Below, piece by piece: positions 1 to 11,375 of a stretch of 64,000 nucleotides of DNA (its first letter is position 1; the number at the start of each line of letters is the position of its first letter). A program made the translations under genes and the position numbers. Below the pieces are notes generated by a model. That model was not told the DNA's origin. It did not search any database and saw nothing but the letters and a program-made list of their open reading frames with translations. This DNA is from Magnaporthiopsis rhizophila (Eukaryota > Ascomycota > Sordariomycetes > Magnaporthales > Magnaporthaceae), in assembly GCA_003049465.1 (NCBI GenBank), contig PYSS01000095.1, positions 62,001 through 126,000 on the forward strand. Direction: 5' to 3'.

Positions 1-2297
1 CTCTCAAGGTCAAGCCCCACGCCGTCTGGGACAAGGAGGGCAAGCGGTTCGATCTCGAGGGTAGCGTGGAAACCAAGGGACTTGTGGGCACGGATGGCCG
101 CAAATACGTCCTGGACCTGTACCGCATCACGCCTCTGGATATTGAGTGGCAAGAGGAGGTTGAGGCGGACTCGGACAATAAGTACCCCCACCGTATGACG
201 GTGCTGCGATCGGAACTCATTGAACAGTTTGCGCGCCAGAAGATGCGGGAATGGATGACCGCTGAGGTTGCCAAGCGCGGTCAGGCCAAGAAGGAGAAGA
301 TCGCAGTTGAGGCCGAGTCAAAGGCCGAGGGAGAAGAGAAGGAGAAGGAGGAGGAGGAGAAGGAGGAGGGAGAGTCTGCCGAAAATGGCGAGAAGAAGGA
401 GGGAGAGACCACCGAGGAGGGTGAGAAGAAGGAGGAGGAGGCGACCAACGACCGGGTCGACGTGTCGGACTTCAACTTCGCGCTGAACCCTGATGTCTTC
501 AGCGGCCAGATGCCGCAGACGGATGCGGAGAAGGAGGCCATGGCTGCGGACGAGAAGGATGTGCGCGATGCATGCGCGTACCTGCGGGCAACCGCGATAC
601 CAGACCTGCTCAACGACCTCAAGGAGTCCGAGATCAGTTTCCCTATGGATGGACGGTCCCTCAGCCGTCTGTTGCACAAGCGAGGTATCAACCTGAGGTA
701 TCTCGGCAAGATTGCCTCGCTCAGCGAAGAGTCCCGCATGCAGTGCCTGCGCGACGTGTGCCTGCGCGAGATGGTTGTGAGGGGATTCAAGCATGTCGCG
801 GCGAAATACCTGCGTTATCTGCCCCTCCCGCTCACTTCGTCTTGCATTTCGCACCTTCTGAACTGCTTGCTGGGTTTTGAGCTCAACGCGAAGCCGACGG
901 CCGACATTGACCCGTCCTTTCGGACACTTTACGATGATGCCGATCTGGCATTCGAAAACGTGACCCCCGAGAGCCTGAGGTCGTCGATCCAGGAGGAGGT
1001 CAAGCACCGCTTCAGGTACACACTCCCCGTGGACTGGCCCGTGCACATCCGCCATCTTCAGGTGCTGCGCGAGGTCTGCCTGAAGCTTGGAATTCAGATG
1101 CAACACAAGAACTACGTCTTCGCTCCCGAGGCAAGCGAGACGAACGGAGCTCCCACAAACGGACAAGCGCCTGCCGAGGAGAAGACGACGGAAAAGAAGA
1201 AGAAGAAGAACAAGAAGGCGCGTGATGGATCTCCTTCGTCCATCAGTTCGGCCGGCGTGCCGCACACCTTCACGCCTGACGATGTTGTCAACGTGGTGCC
1301 AATAGTCAAGGATTCGGCTCCCCGCAGCGTCCTTGCTGAGGAGGCACTAGAGGCGGGAAGAATCTCCATCATGCAGGGTCAAAAGAAGATTGGGCAGGAG
1401 CTCCTGCTCGAGTCTCTGTCGCTCCACGAGCAGATCTACGGAATCCTGCATCCGGAAGTGGCAAGGGTGTACCACACTCTGGCCATGCTCTACTACCAAC
1501 TAGAGGAGAAGGAGGCAGCGGTGGAGCTGGCGCGCAAGGCGGTGATCGTGGCGGAGCGCACCATCGGGATCGACTCGCAGGAGACGCTGCTGGACTACCT
1601 GAACCTCAGCTTGTTCCTGTACCAGCTAGGCGAGAGCAAGCAAGCGCTCGAGTTTGCCAAGCACGCGCTCAACATGTGGAAGGTCATCTACGGGCCGGAC
1701 CACCCGGACACCATCACGACCATCAACAACGCGGCCGTCATGTTGCAGCAACTAAAGGCCTACCACGAGTCGCGACGATGGTTCGAGGAGGCGCTGCGGA
1801 TCTGCGAGGTGGTGTTTGGACGGCAGTCAGTCAACAGCGCCACGCTGCTGTTCCAGCTCGCGCAGGCGTTGGCGCTGGACCAGGACGCGAAGGCGGCCGT
1901 GGTTAGGATGCGCGAGAGTTACAGCATCTTCCTGGCCGAGCTGGGCGCCGAGGACAAGAACACCAAAGAGGCCGAGGGCTGGCTCGAGCAGCTCACCACC
2001 AACGCTGTCAGCCTGGCCAAGCACGCCAAGGACGTCGAGGCGCGCCGGCTGCGCGCCGGTATCCGCTTCACCCCTCGCACGGGTGCCCTGGGCTCGACGG
2101 CGGCGGGTGCGGCCAAGACGGTCAAGTCGGAGGTCGAGCGGCCCGCATCCATTGATTCACGCAGCATCGACGAGCTGCTCAAGTTCATCGAGGGCGGTGA
2201 GAAGCAGAAGAAGCCGTCGAGTGGCGGCACCAAGAAACGAACGGGCCGGGCCAATCCTAAGCGGAGGGGCGGCGATGCTGTGAGCACCAAGGCCTAA
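1..2297 (+). CDS. CLU1: Clustered mitochondria protein CLU1 / eIF3-associated factor, 3' part
   Basis: This is the C-terminal part of the CLU/Clu1 family, cytoplasmic RNA-binding proteins needed for normal mitochondrial distribution and co-purifying with eIF3. The frame is open from base 3 with no start codon, so the gene begins upstream; about 765 residues are visible. The first residues complete the CLU domain (DLEGSVETKG, then GRKYVLDLYRITPLD). A long Lys/Glu-rich low-complexity stretch follows (bases about 280-450), then a helical region, a second basic linker (about 1180-1220), and tandem tetratricopeptide repeats (about 1330-1990; for example HPEVARVYHTLAMLYYQ and HPDTITTINNAAVM). The tail is basic. 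No intron is seen. Family assignment is firm; the GTG at 66 is internal, not a start. Confidence 0.96.
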   Translation, partial: LKVKPHAVWDKEGKRFDLEGSVETKGLVGTDGRKYVLDLYRITPLDIEWQEEVEADSDNKYPHRMTVLRSELIEQFARQKMREWMTAEVAKRGQAKKEKIAVEAESKAEGEEKEKEEEEKEEGESAENGEKKEGETTEEGEKKEEEATNDRVDVSDFNFALNPDVFSGQMPQTDAEKEAMAADEKDVRDACAYLRATAIPDLLNDLKESEISFPMDGRSLSRLLHKRGINLRYLGKIASLSEESRMQCLRDVCLREMVVRGFKHVAAKYLRYLPLPLTSSCISHLLNCLLGFELNAKPTADIDPSFRTLYDDADLAFENVTPESLRSSIQEEVKHRFRYTLPVDWPVHIRHLQVLREVCLKLGIQMQHKNYVFAPEASETNGAPTNGQAPAEEKTTEKKKKKNKKARDGSPSSISSAGVPHTFTPDDVVNVVPIVKDSAPRSVLAEEALEAGRISIMQGQKKIGQELLLESLSLHEQIYGILHPEVARVYHTLAMLYYQLEEKEAAVELARKAVIVAERTIGIDSQETLLDYLNLSLFLYQLGESKQALEFAKHALNMWKVIYGPDHPDTITTINNAAVMLQQLKAYHESRRWFEEALRICEVVFGRQSVNSATLLFQLAQALALDQDAKAAVVRMRESYSIFLAELGAEDKNTKEAEGWLEQLTTNAVSLAKHAKDVEARRLRAGIRFTPRTGALGSTAAGAAKTVKSEVERPASIDSRSIDELLKFIEGGEKQKKPSSGGTKKRTGRANPKRRGGDAVSTKA

Positions 2298-2366
2298 GCA
2301 TAAGTCTGGATGGAAGCAGTCTGCCGTCTGTGTGCCTCGAAAGTGACCAGCGGGAATGTGGAGAGG

Positions 2367-2372
2367 AATAAA
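2367..2372 (+). terminator. Canonical AATAAA poly(A) signal of CLU1
   Basis: AATAAA lies about 70 nt after the CLU1 stop codon on the coding strand, a normal distance for fungal 3'-end formation. An A-rich run follows at about 2389. Confidence 0.5.
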
Positions 2373-3478
2373 ACGGAAACATAAGGGGAAAAAAAAATGG
2401 AGGGCGGTGCTGGTTTGATTTTGCTGTAGGAGTATGTCATTCCTAGGTTGGTTGTTGCATACCCCATGTGTCATTCAATGGGCGTTCCTTTGCGGCTCTT
2501 CTCCCCTCTTCCCTGCTTCTATTTGCTAGAGTATCTATCTCCCCATTCGCGCGACATATGACGGTATATACGCCTCTTTGGGTATTTGCATGATACTTTG
2601 ACTCGGGGCGAAGTGTTGCGAATCCCTTCTAGTGCTGTCTGTTGGCGCCCAAGAATAGGCCAAGGTAGTGACGTATGGCGGGTGCCTTTACCAGCCCCTG
2701 ATGAGCAGGCACCCATTTGAGCCACACGAAAGAGGCGCGTGATGCCGTCAGCCGTTCTTACCAAAACCGGCATGGAGGGTGAGAAATGCCCGTCCCAGTG
2801 CAACACAACACAGCAGTGCAGTGGGACCCCTGCATCTTTCCTGCGGGGGCTGGGCGGTGGTGCGGGCGGGCTTACTCGTTGCAGTCTTGGATTGGGCCGG
2901 TCTTTCTGCCAACGGGCCCCCGACAGAGACCCCAGTAGCTGCCAGGCAGTCCCGACCAGATCAAGCCCATGACGGCACGCAGAATTGATAAGAGGCAGCC
3001 CCGCCTCTGCCAACCGTCACCTCCGCCCGTTAGGTTCAGGAGCGAAAGCGCTGCCTGCCTGCCTGCCTCCCGACAGACACTGCCAGCCAGTAGGTTGGGC
3101 CCAGACTGCTCGCCTCATCGACGCCTTGAAATACTACCTTACCTAACCCGACCGGCGACCAACCAGAACAAGCACATCATCGTGTGCGTAATGTGCTGCC
3201 GCTGCCGGAGCGCAGGCAGCCAGTCAGTTGATTGATCCCGGCCGACGCACGCACACGCGCACGCACACCTGTCTTTACCACCTTGGCTCGGTCCTTCTCC
3301 TCCTCTCTTCGTCTTCTTCAGCTTTTTGGCTCGACATTTTGGCTTCCGTCTTCTACGTCAGGATCACAGAACGAGATAAACACCGCCTCATCGTTCGCCC
3401 AACCGTTTGCTCGTTCATTCGGACACTTTCCGACCCGGCAGCCAACCACGTCTGCCCCCCTGGTTCCGCTAAGCTCAG

Positions 3479-3554
3479 GTGAGTTTTGATCATCAGCACC
3501 TGGTCCCCCTCCGCTTATTTTGGCTCAGCCCCTCAATCTTGCTCTCCTCTCCAG
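3479..3554 (+). other. Probable 5'-UTR intron of the Yippee gene
   Basis: A strong donor (GTGAGT at 3479) and a pyrimidine-rich acceptor ending CTCTCCAG (3554) define a 76-nt intron about 250 nt upstream of the Yippee ATG. Size and borders match the coding introns in this window. Transcript data are needed to confirm it. Confidence 0.45.
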
Positions 3555-3800
3555 CTCACCACGGCCCTAAAGTGCTAACCTGAAAGCCATACCCAGCACC
3601 TAGACGAAACTACCATCTACCGCCGCCTGATCGCGATAACAGAGACGTAAAAAGACAAAAGAGAGATAGTGGCAGACAAGGAAGGAAAGCAAGTGGTTCG
3701 TTCCTAAAGAAGCATCCGGAACTGCCGAGCTATACGCCCTCCCGAAAAAAAAGAAAAAAAAAAAGAAAAAAACACCAGCTTTGCTATCGCTTCTTGGATT

Positions 3801-4377
3801 ATGAAGGCCGTGCCGCACTCAGACGAGGCGACGAAGCAGACGACGACGACGACAACGACGACGGCTCAGGACACGCCTCCGAACGACGCCGCCGTCGACG
3901 GGAACCAAACGACCACCATCCAGGCCGACACCCGGCTCAACATCAACATGGGTCTCGCGTACAACACATACCTCAACAGCAACAAGATCTACGGCTGCAA
4001 GAGCTGCAAGGCCCACCTGGCCAACCATGAGGACATTATCAGTCGGGTAAGCTGGCATGGGAGAAGGGATGAAGATGGACAGAGACACAGAGAGAGAACA
4101 GCAAAGAAAAAGAAGCGACTGACCCCTTTGCGCAAACAAACAGAACTTCCGCGGCCAGCATGGCAAGGCCTACCTCTTCGCCTTCGTCGTCAACGTCGAG
4201 ACGTGCGAGCCGAGTGAGCGCAACATGACGACGGGCCGCCACATTGTCCGCGACATCACCTGCCGACAGTGCAAGGAGACGGTCGGCTGGAAGTACGACA
4301 AGGCCTACGAGCCAAGCGAGAAGTACAAGGAGGGCAAGTTCATCCTCGAGGCCGAGCTGCTTTGCAACGTCTCGTGA
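3801..4377 (+). CDS. Yippee-family (YPEL) zinc-binding protein
   Basis: Two exons, 3801-4046 and 4144-4377, with a 97-nt phase-0 intron (GTAAGC...CAG), encode 159 aa. The Yippee/Mis18-type fold binds one zinc through two CxxC pairs: C66-x2-C69 (GCKSCK) and C122-x2-C125 (CRQCK), spaced by 52 residues as in the family. Other hallmarks are FRGQHGKAYLF, the E-R-x-M-x-T-G-x-H strand and WKYDKAYEPSEKYKEGKF. The N-terminal 45 residues are Thr-rich and disordered. YPEL proteins are small eukaryotic proteins linked to growth and substrate-receptor functions; the exact role here is not known. The start gives a normal fungal length. A 5'-UTR intron is likely upstream. Confidence 0.95.
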
Positions 4378-5227
4378 CGGAAGGGAGATGTTGTTGTGTG
4401 TAAGTGTGTGTGACCGACCGATCTGCTGGGCCATCTTATTTTTTCGTTTATCTTTTTGGATATTAGATCCATTGCAAACGATACTCGGATCCTGATCCGG
4501 TCCATCCTTGGCTTCTCCATCTCGCCCTTCTTTGTGAAGTCGCTATTTCCTTCGTCCTACTAGGAGTTCTTTGTTCCTTTCCATGGACCGCCGCTGCTTT
4601 TTAACGTTTTCTGTCCGACCATGGGGATCAAGGTGAGCACAGCACACTTCACAGTGGCTGTGTCGTGGAGTTTTTGGGGACATGCACGTGCTTAATTTGA
4701 CTTCAAATACATATCCCATTTCAAAAATTACCAGCTATCCATTACCGGAAAAAGTGAACGCATTGAAGAAGGGTGTATGCATGCTTTGGCTAAATCTTTG
4801 GTGCATGTCCGAGGCAGACCTAGAGCTGCCCCTTATATCGATTGCTCAGTCTTACTGAAAATGAGAAGCGAACCTCTCTGCCAGACGCCTCTAGAGCCAA
4901 GATACACTGATCCCCTAGTCTGCGCGAACAGTGCAAATGCAACTGAAAACAAAATGGTGAATGGATGACAAACAAATATGATAGAAGTAGAAAATCGCCA
5001 AACTTGGGAGAACAGGGAAACGCCGTAGCCAGATCCAAAAACAAGGGAAATGAAAAACAGGAACACCAACGCCGATCTGCAGATATGAAAACCAAAAGAA
5101 AACGGGAGGAGAGAAAAGAGACAATAGGCAATGGGCCTAATAATCACGGTCCTTGTCATCACCGCATCACCTCAACTAGCAGCCAAATGCCACACCGAGT
5201 CTGGGCCAGTTACAGCCGGCTTCTAGT
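4378..5227. other. Intergenic between convergent genes
   Basis: 3' flanks of the Yippee gene (+) and the SLC35F6-like gene (-). No gene, RNA gene or repeat recognised; AT-rich in its centre. Confidence 0.6.
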
Positions 5228-6634
5228 TTACATGTGCTCAACAGGCTCTTCGGGGAGGAGCTCCTCGATCTCCTCATCAACCTGGAGGAACTTGAAGGGC
5301 GGCTTGATGATGCCATTGAAGAGGAAGGTGAAGTAGACGAGCAGGGCGAAGCCGACGACCTGGAGCCACTTGAACGTCTCCCAGCCAAGGCCGAGCGAGA
5401 CGATCCAGATGAAGAGGGTCCTGCACGTGTCAATGGTGGACCGGGAGGTGGCACTGACGCTCCGAGTGACTGAAAGGCCAAAGAAATTGAAGCCACTGTT
5501 GCGCAGATAAGTTTGTCAGTCTGGCAGTTCTTTTTTCTCCCTCTTTTTCTCCAAGAGGACTTATGGATGAGTTTGTCACTTACCCGATGCTGATCATGAT
5601 CAGGAAACTCGACACCAGCACCTTGGGGTGCTGCGTCATCTGCCTCCAGCCCTCGACCATGTCAAAGTAGCCGTAGCGACCGGCGTCGGTGCGGCCTATG
5701 GCGAAGTGCATGACGATCATGCCGAGCACGGTGACGGATAGGCCAAAGAGGCCCTCCCAGCCAACCACGCGGATGGGCTCGATGGAGGAGCGCTCCAGGA
5801 TCCACTCCTCAAGGACGAACTGGGTGGCGGTGAAGATCTGGGCGCCGGCGATGAGGAGCACACCGACGACGGCGCGGAGCGAGTTGGCGTCGAGGTCGGT
5901 CGTGACGGCGACGGCTTGCGCGGCGGCCTTGGCCTTGTCCGGGTAGATGGCGCCGGCGAGACCGACAATGGCGACACCGGTAACGACGCCGAGGAGGGAG
6001 AGCCACTGGAACAGGTACAGGTGGCGACGGAGGAAGATGACGCTGAAGAGGCCGACGAACAGGACGAGGGCGCCCCTGGTCATCTGGTAGATGGAGGCGG
6101 CCACCATGAGCAGGCCGGCGTTCATCAGGGTGGTGCCGCAGATGTCGCAGATCGAAGGCAGGGCGAGGAGGAGGACGCGATAGCCGGCGAGGACCGCGTC
6201 GCCGCCCGAGGGCTTGGTGCCGCCGTTGGTGCCGTTGAGGGCCGTGGTCGAATGGATGCTCGCGTCGTCGTCGTTGTCGGCCGCCTCGGACGTGTTGACG
6301 GCCTCGTAGCCTGTCGAGTCGGTCTTCTTGGCGACGTAGCGGTTGTAGAGCGACATCAAGCCGACGACCAGCCAGCAGCCCATCTCGCCGACGAACATCT
6401 GTGCCGTCTGGATGACGGGCTGCTCAAAATGAGCGCGCTTCTTGGGATCTGGGTCATCGCAGTTACGGACGCATTGGTTGTCCTGGTTGGGGAATCCGCC
6501 AGTCAGCATTCGGCTTCCATGGGAATAGGCGGGACGCGTGGGAAGCATACCTGATATTTTGTCAGGAGAGTGTTGCAGACGCCGGTAAGCAGCATCATGG
6601 CCACCAGGAACGGGATGAGGGCCTTGGAAGCCAT
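5228..6634 (-). CDS. SLC35F6-like EamA/DMT-superfamily transporter
   Basis: Three exons on the minus strand: 6634-6551, 6482-5584 and 5495-5228, with introns of 68 and 88 nt; 416 aa. The start at 6634 gives MASKALIPFLVAMM, a membrane segment, and TGVCNTLLTKYQ joins in frame to DNQCVRNCDD. About ten membrane segments are predicted in two repeats, characteristic of nucleotide-sugar/drug-metabolite transporters. The FEQPVIQTAQMFVGE block and the TGxxNTL motif near the N terminus resemble SLC35F6 (human C2orf18), a lysosomal/mitochondrial-associated protein of unsettled substrate. A low-complexity cytosolic loop lies after the second segment. The C terminus is acidic (EEIEELLPEEPVEHM). A continuous reading without the introns would lose both ends. 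It is divergent from palB across a 1.27-kb region. Confidence 0.9.
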
Positions 6635-7901
6635 CTCGGCGGCTGTTGCGAGGCTGCGTCAGCAGCCTGTCTTGACGAGACTCGGGCCGACACTCCAAAG
6701 ACGACGCGCGTATGGTTGGTTTTCGGGACGACGGGTATGTCGCTGGTGATGGAACTGACAGAATAGGTGGAAACAAAGTGATGGAAGAGGAACAAGGTTG
6801 AGACTGACAGGTAGTTATTTCAGTCGAGAGCGTCGACTCCCTGGGCGACCAGAGTTTGGGTTTGGGACGTCAGAAGACGCTATCTGCTGATTCGTCCAGG
6901 CTCTTGGTGGTTAGCTACCTAGGTAGTGGCTTATCGTTTGGCCAGGCACCGCCCTCAGCCAACGGGGCGTGCGGGGACAGGGGGTGTGGCCCTGGAACGT
7001 GCTGCTATTTGGGGCGGTGGATAAGGCCAGTGCACGACGTGGCCAGCCAACGCGTGGCCGCCAATTCTGCACGGCTTTTGCAGCGACGGCAGGCAGACCG
7101 GCAGTACCCGACCACTTGCTCACCCAGAATTAGCCGTGACGCAAGCATCGGTGCCATTCGGGTGCTTCGGAAGCCAGCTCGGATGGCACGCTACCGAAAC
7201 GTCATGGTGGCTCGCAGGACGCATTTGGAAGCAGACGTAGGTGGTGGTCACGTGTCACTTACCTGTGGAAGTGTTATACCTTGAGCGCATTCTAGCTTGT
7301 TGCCAGCCGCCAATCCAGCCAGAAAAAGAAACATCACCAGACCCGGGATTTTGGGTCGATAGCCAAAGGCGGGGAGGCTCTTGGACTCTGACTCTCGGCA
7401 GGCTCCAGGCTGCAGGCCGAGAGCCACCAGTCAGTTCCCCCCACGGCAGGCGGTGCCTCAACTCGGGGCCCCTCCTACCTAAAACGGCAACCCACGGGCA
7501 ACCGGCGCAAACACACAGAACAGACGCCCACTTTACCGGGCTGCCTCGTTCGAGCCTGGTCAGTCACCTGCATCGACGGGACTCCTCCCCTCCGCCTCAC
7601 CACTGCTCTAGCTGTAGCCTGGCTGGCCTTGCCCCTCTTGGTGTCTTGGGTGTCTTGGTAGCATGCTCCCGATGCCGTGAGACTTGTTTGTCTGCTTTCC
7701 TCGCCTCGCCCTCCTGTGGCAAGCCTCCGTCGTAGCTACCTATTCACACAGAGCCCACCACCGTGATGCGGTTTCAACCGAGGTCGTCAACAACAGCCGG
7801 CCAAACGGTTGGAAACCAGTTCTCATGACACACAACCCCACCTGCCCTGCTTAGACTGTTGCGCTCTGTTTCCTGGTCAAGGCTTGACTCTGTCTGCACA
7901 A
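6635..7901. promoter_or_regulatory. Divergent promoter region between SLC35F6-like gene and palB
   Basis: 1.27 kb with transcription leaving on both sides. It contains a perfect 12-bp palindrome CTACCTAGGTAG at 6915-6926. Two GCCARG sequences (6941-6946 and 7618-7623, the latter reversed) match the PacC core but are expected by chance. No gene is supported. Confidence 0.5.
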
Positions 7902-10900
7902 ATGGAGGCAAAAGCATTGGTAAACAAGGCTCGCCCTGTGATTGATTGGAATTTCAAACCCAGAATCTCTAACCATTTCCGTCCAGGAGCTAGAGAGGCT
8001 GGCACGTAGAGCGTCCGGCAAAGATGCCGTCAAGCATGCCATCGCTGCCGCCGAGGCTTACATGAAGGCTTTCAAGGAAGCCTCCAGCCCAGCCGAGAAG
8101 AACCGGCTCAAGCGCCGGTGCGAAGAGGTCATCGTCTTTGCCGAGCGCCTCAAGGGCCCACTCCAAGCGCCAGACCTCGAACCCGCCGCCCGACGCGGAT
8201 CGGCGACGACTGCGTCTCCAAGCGCCGCCCCCGGCTCTCCCGCCGCGTGCTCGGCACTACCGCAGGGCCCAGCCCAATCCCGCCAGCTCCCCACGTCGGA
8301 GAAGGCTATTCTTCTCCGCTCGTCCCGCCTGCATGGAAACATCTTTCCGCCATGGGACGCTCCGCCGTCGGAGGACAGCTTTCGCCGGTCTCCCGCGGAC
8401 GGAAACGCCCTCTACAGCGACCCCTCGCACTTTACCCTCTCCCAGAAACAGCAGAACATCTTCGCAGGATGGAAGAGGCCCTCGGACATGTTCTCGCCCC
8501 CCGGTGGGGCCAGCCGAGGCATCCTCGGGAGGCTGCCCTCGACGCTGATGCACCCGGCAACCGAGAGCGACCTCGTGCAGGACATCACCACCGACTGTAG
8601 TGTCGTAGCCAGTCTCTGCGCCTCCATGAAGCACTTGAACTCGCGAGAGAAGCCGCTGCTTGCCAGCTTGATGTATCCCTTTGATGCCGCCAGCGCCAGC
8701 CCCATCATGTCGGAGAACGGCAAGTACGTCTTCCGCATGTACTTCAACGGCTGCTTTCGCCAAGTAACAATCGACGACCGCCTACCGTCCTCCAGGACCT
8801 CCCGCACTCTCTTCGTGGTCGACCGGAAGAACCCCCAGCTGATATGGCCCGCCTTGATGGAGAAGGCCTACCTGAAGGTCAGGGGCGGCTACGACTTCCC
8901 CGGCAGCAACTCTGGCACCGACCTGTGGGTTCTCACCGGTTGGATCCCGGAGCAGATCTTCCTACACGCCGACGACATGGAGCCTGAACAGAGCTGGACC
9001 CGCATTAGCAAGGCCTACCAGTACGGCGACGTCGTCGTCACCCTGGGCACGGGGAGGCTTTCGTTCGAAGAGGAGGACGCGCTCGGCCTCGCAGGTGAAC
9101 ACGATTACGCGGTGCTGGATATGAGGGTCGAGAACGGCGTCCGGCGCATGCTAGTTAAGAACCCCTGGTGTGACGGCCTCGTTTGGAAAGGTGTAGGGTC
9201 CTCGGCCATCCTGGAGCCCAAGACAACGCCGAGCTCTCCCAGGGATGGCGTGTCGCCGCCGGACTCCGCCGAGCTTCCCACCGGCACCTTCTGGATCTCG
9301 TTCGAGGACGTTGTTCAGAACTTCGAGTCTCTCTATCTGAACTGGAACCCCACCCTCTTCACCCACCGCCAAGACCACCACTTCACCTGGGATGTGCCTG
9401 ACAGCACAATGGCCAACTCATTTGCCAGAAACCCGCAGTACTCAATATGCGCTTCATCCGCTGGCTCGGTGTGGGTCGTTCTTAGCCGCCACTTCCAAGA
9501 CGACGAGCTCGCCATTGCTAGAAACCGGTCCGCTGCTCCGTCCCTGTCCGTAGGAAAAGGCACGGTGACCCCGTCAGTCGAGGCTTCTGCCTACCCCACG
9601 GCCACCGATGCAGCGGGCTTACCGAACACGCTAGGATTCACGTCGCTATACCTATTCCGCGGTACGGATGGCACGCGGATCCAGCTTCCTGACCGGCCAC
9701 GACCACAACATAGGCGACCATTCGTCGACAGCCCGCAGATGTTACTTCGGTTCGAGGCCAGCAGGGGCGAGCGCTATACCCTCGCTGTGGCGCAGTCGGG
9801 CCTTCCCCTCCCCAAGTACACCTTCAGCCTTTCCCTCTTCAGCCGCTGTCCCCTCGAGGTCGCCAAGGCCGAAGCCGAGCACGCCCATTACACAACCGTT
9901 CAGGGCTCATGGACTCGAAGGTCGGCAGGCGGCAACGCGTCCGAGTCCACTTATCTCACGAACCCGCAATACTCGATCCACGTCAAGCACCCGACCACCA
10001 TCTCGCTCCTGCTGTGTGCCGACAACCCAGACCTGCCCGTGCACGTTGACCTCATGTGGGCGGGCTCCGGCCGCGGCGCGGCCAAGATCGGGACAGCCCC
10101 TGAGATCACCGGCACGGCCCGCGACATCGTTGCCTCCAGTGGGGAATATCGCCGCGGCAGCGCCCTGTGTGTCGTCTCATCGTCGTCACCGGCGTCGACA
10201 GCCGCGGGAGGCGCCCCGATTCTCCAAGAAGGCTTTTACATCGCTGTCCTGTCCACATTTGAGCCGGGCCAGCTGGCGGCATACACGCTCGAGGTGGGCT
10301 CGTCGGCGCGCGAGCCCGTGGTTGTGGCTCCTGCTGCGCGAACCGGCGCCGCGGCCGGTCGGTTGCGCACCGCGCTCGCTCCACTCCCACCCCCACCTGC
10401 TGTCCGCCGCACAAATAGCGAAGAGGACCATCATCACGGCCACGACGGTGGCGGCGGCTCCGGCGGTCAGGGCCACGATATATCTTCTCCCCATAAAGAG
10501 GGGGAGGCGGCCCGTGTTCACCGAACGCCGCTGCTTGTGTCACGCCTCACTCGTGTCAGCGCACGTGTGGCGCCACGTTCTGGCAGCCTAGATGCTGTGC
10601 GCTTGCGGATCCAAGTCGGCGTTGGGGCTCGAGCACGTCCGCTGGCCATTGGCGGCGGGAGCGGCGGCAGCGGTGTCGACCCGTTTCTCAGCATGGGAGC
10701 CTTGGCCGAGGCGTTGGCCGACTGCGAGTTTGCCGACGCTTCCAGGGGCGCACGCACGGCCGAGGTCGACGTTGACCCAGACCTGGCCCACAGGGGAGGT
10801 GGTCTCTGGGTCGTAGTCGAGCAGATTGGGTCAACGTCGGGAAATAGCGGCGTCGAGGGACCGCAGAGCGGCATGGGTGGGAGCAGTATTTCCGGCAGCG

Positions 10901-10971
10901 GAGGGGCTGCAGTTGAAATCCTGAGCGACAACCCGGTCCAGGTCGGAGGCTGGGAGTACGTCAAGGAATGA
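7902..10971 (+). CDS. palB: Calpain-like cysteine protease PalB/Rim13 (ambient-pH signalling)
   Basis: Two exons: an 18-nt first exon 7902-7919 (MEAKAL), a 67-nt intron with a CTAAC branch site, and 7987-10971; 1000 aa. The joined N terminus MEAKALELERLARRASG begins an MIT domain (about 1-75) that would dock on ESCRT-III. The calpain core follows, with the catalytic triad visible: Cys210 (TTDCSVVAS), His378 (GEHDYAVLD) and Asn398 (VKNPWCDG). C2-like/domain-III regions fill the middle and C terminus (repeated NPQYSI blocks), ending in a Gly/Ser-rich tail. In fungi PalB is recruited by PalA/Vps32 at endosomal membranes and makes the signalling cleavage of PacC/Rim101 under alkaline conditions. 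A start at 7942, inside the intron, would give a spurious N terminus. Confidence 0.96.
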
Positions 10972-11164
10972 GGAAGGAGGGGTTATGTCGAAACAAAATA
11001 GTGATCTCGCACTGAGCCACTGTTATTCCCCTTCTAACTCTACGGCCGTTTGATTCGTGATTAAAAAAAATCACCCAAACCCGAAGAGACAAAACGCACG
11101 TACGAGAGGTATAAAAACGTACTGGTAAAAGATTATTTAAAATTAAACAGAAAAGAGTAGTAAA

Positions 11165-11375
11165 AAAAATCAAAAAGCTCACTGTCGCTTCGGGGCGACA
11201 GCTACGAAACCTCCCAAACGGGGATGTTTACTCCGAGTCGGCTGGAAAATCCGACATTAAACCCAACCGGGGCTCGAACCCGGGACCCAAGCGGCTATTG
11301 CAACGGAGTACAGGTAGGGTCCCGGTGTCGACTCAACCCATCCTCATAACCGCTACACCAACTTGCCCTCCCAGG
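11165..11375 (-). mobile_element. tRNA-derived SINE, copy 1
   Basis: Read on the minus strand, it opens with a tRNA-like head: box A TGGTGTAGCGG (within 11350-11361) and box B GGTTCGAGCC (11280-11271) with a perfect 5-bp T-arm (CCGGG/CCCGG). There is no matching acceptor 3' half, so it is not a functional tRNA. Downstream are two hairpins (11229-11207 and 11201-11182) separated by CGTAG and followed by TGAGCTTTTT (11181-11172) and a T-rich tail. The same 3' architecture recurs at 30192-30262. The internal pol III promoter plus conserved 3' tail fits a LINE-mobilised SINE. The outer ends are approximate and no target-site duplication was identified. Confidence 0.72.

Larger units (their letters stand above)
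2298..3800. other. Intergenic: CLU1 3' UTR and Yippee gene leader
   Basis: No convincing gene. It holds the CLU1 poly(A) signal, a (GCCT)n run near 3052-3069, a mixed CA/CG dinucleotide tract near 3243-3268, a probable 5'-UTR intron of the downstream gene (3479-3554) and an A-rich tract (about 3743-3773) just before the Yippee start. Open frames here are short and composition-driven. Confidence 0.6.

Noticed and set aside
6941..7623. PacC-type GCCARG sites upstream of palB
   Set aside because: Two matches in 1.27 kb are about what chance predicts for this degenerate hexamer.
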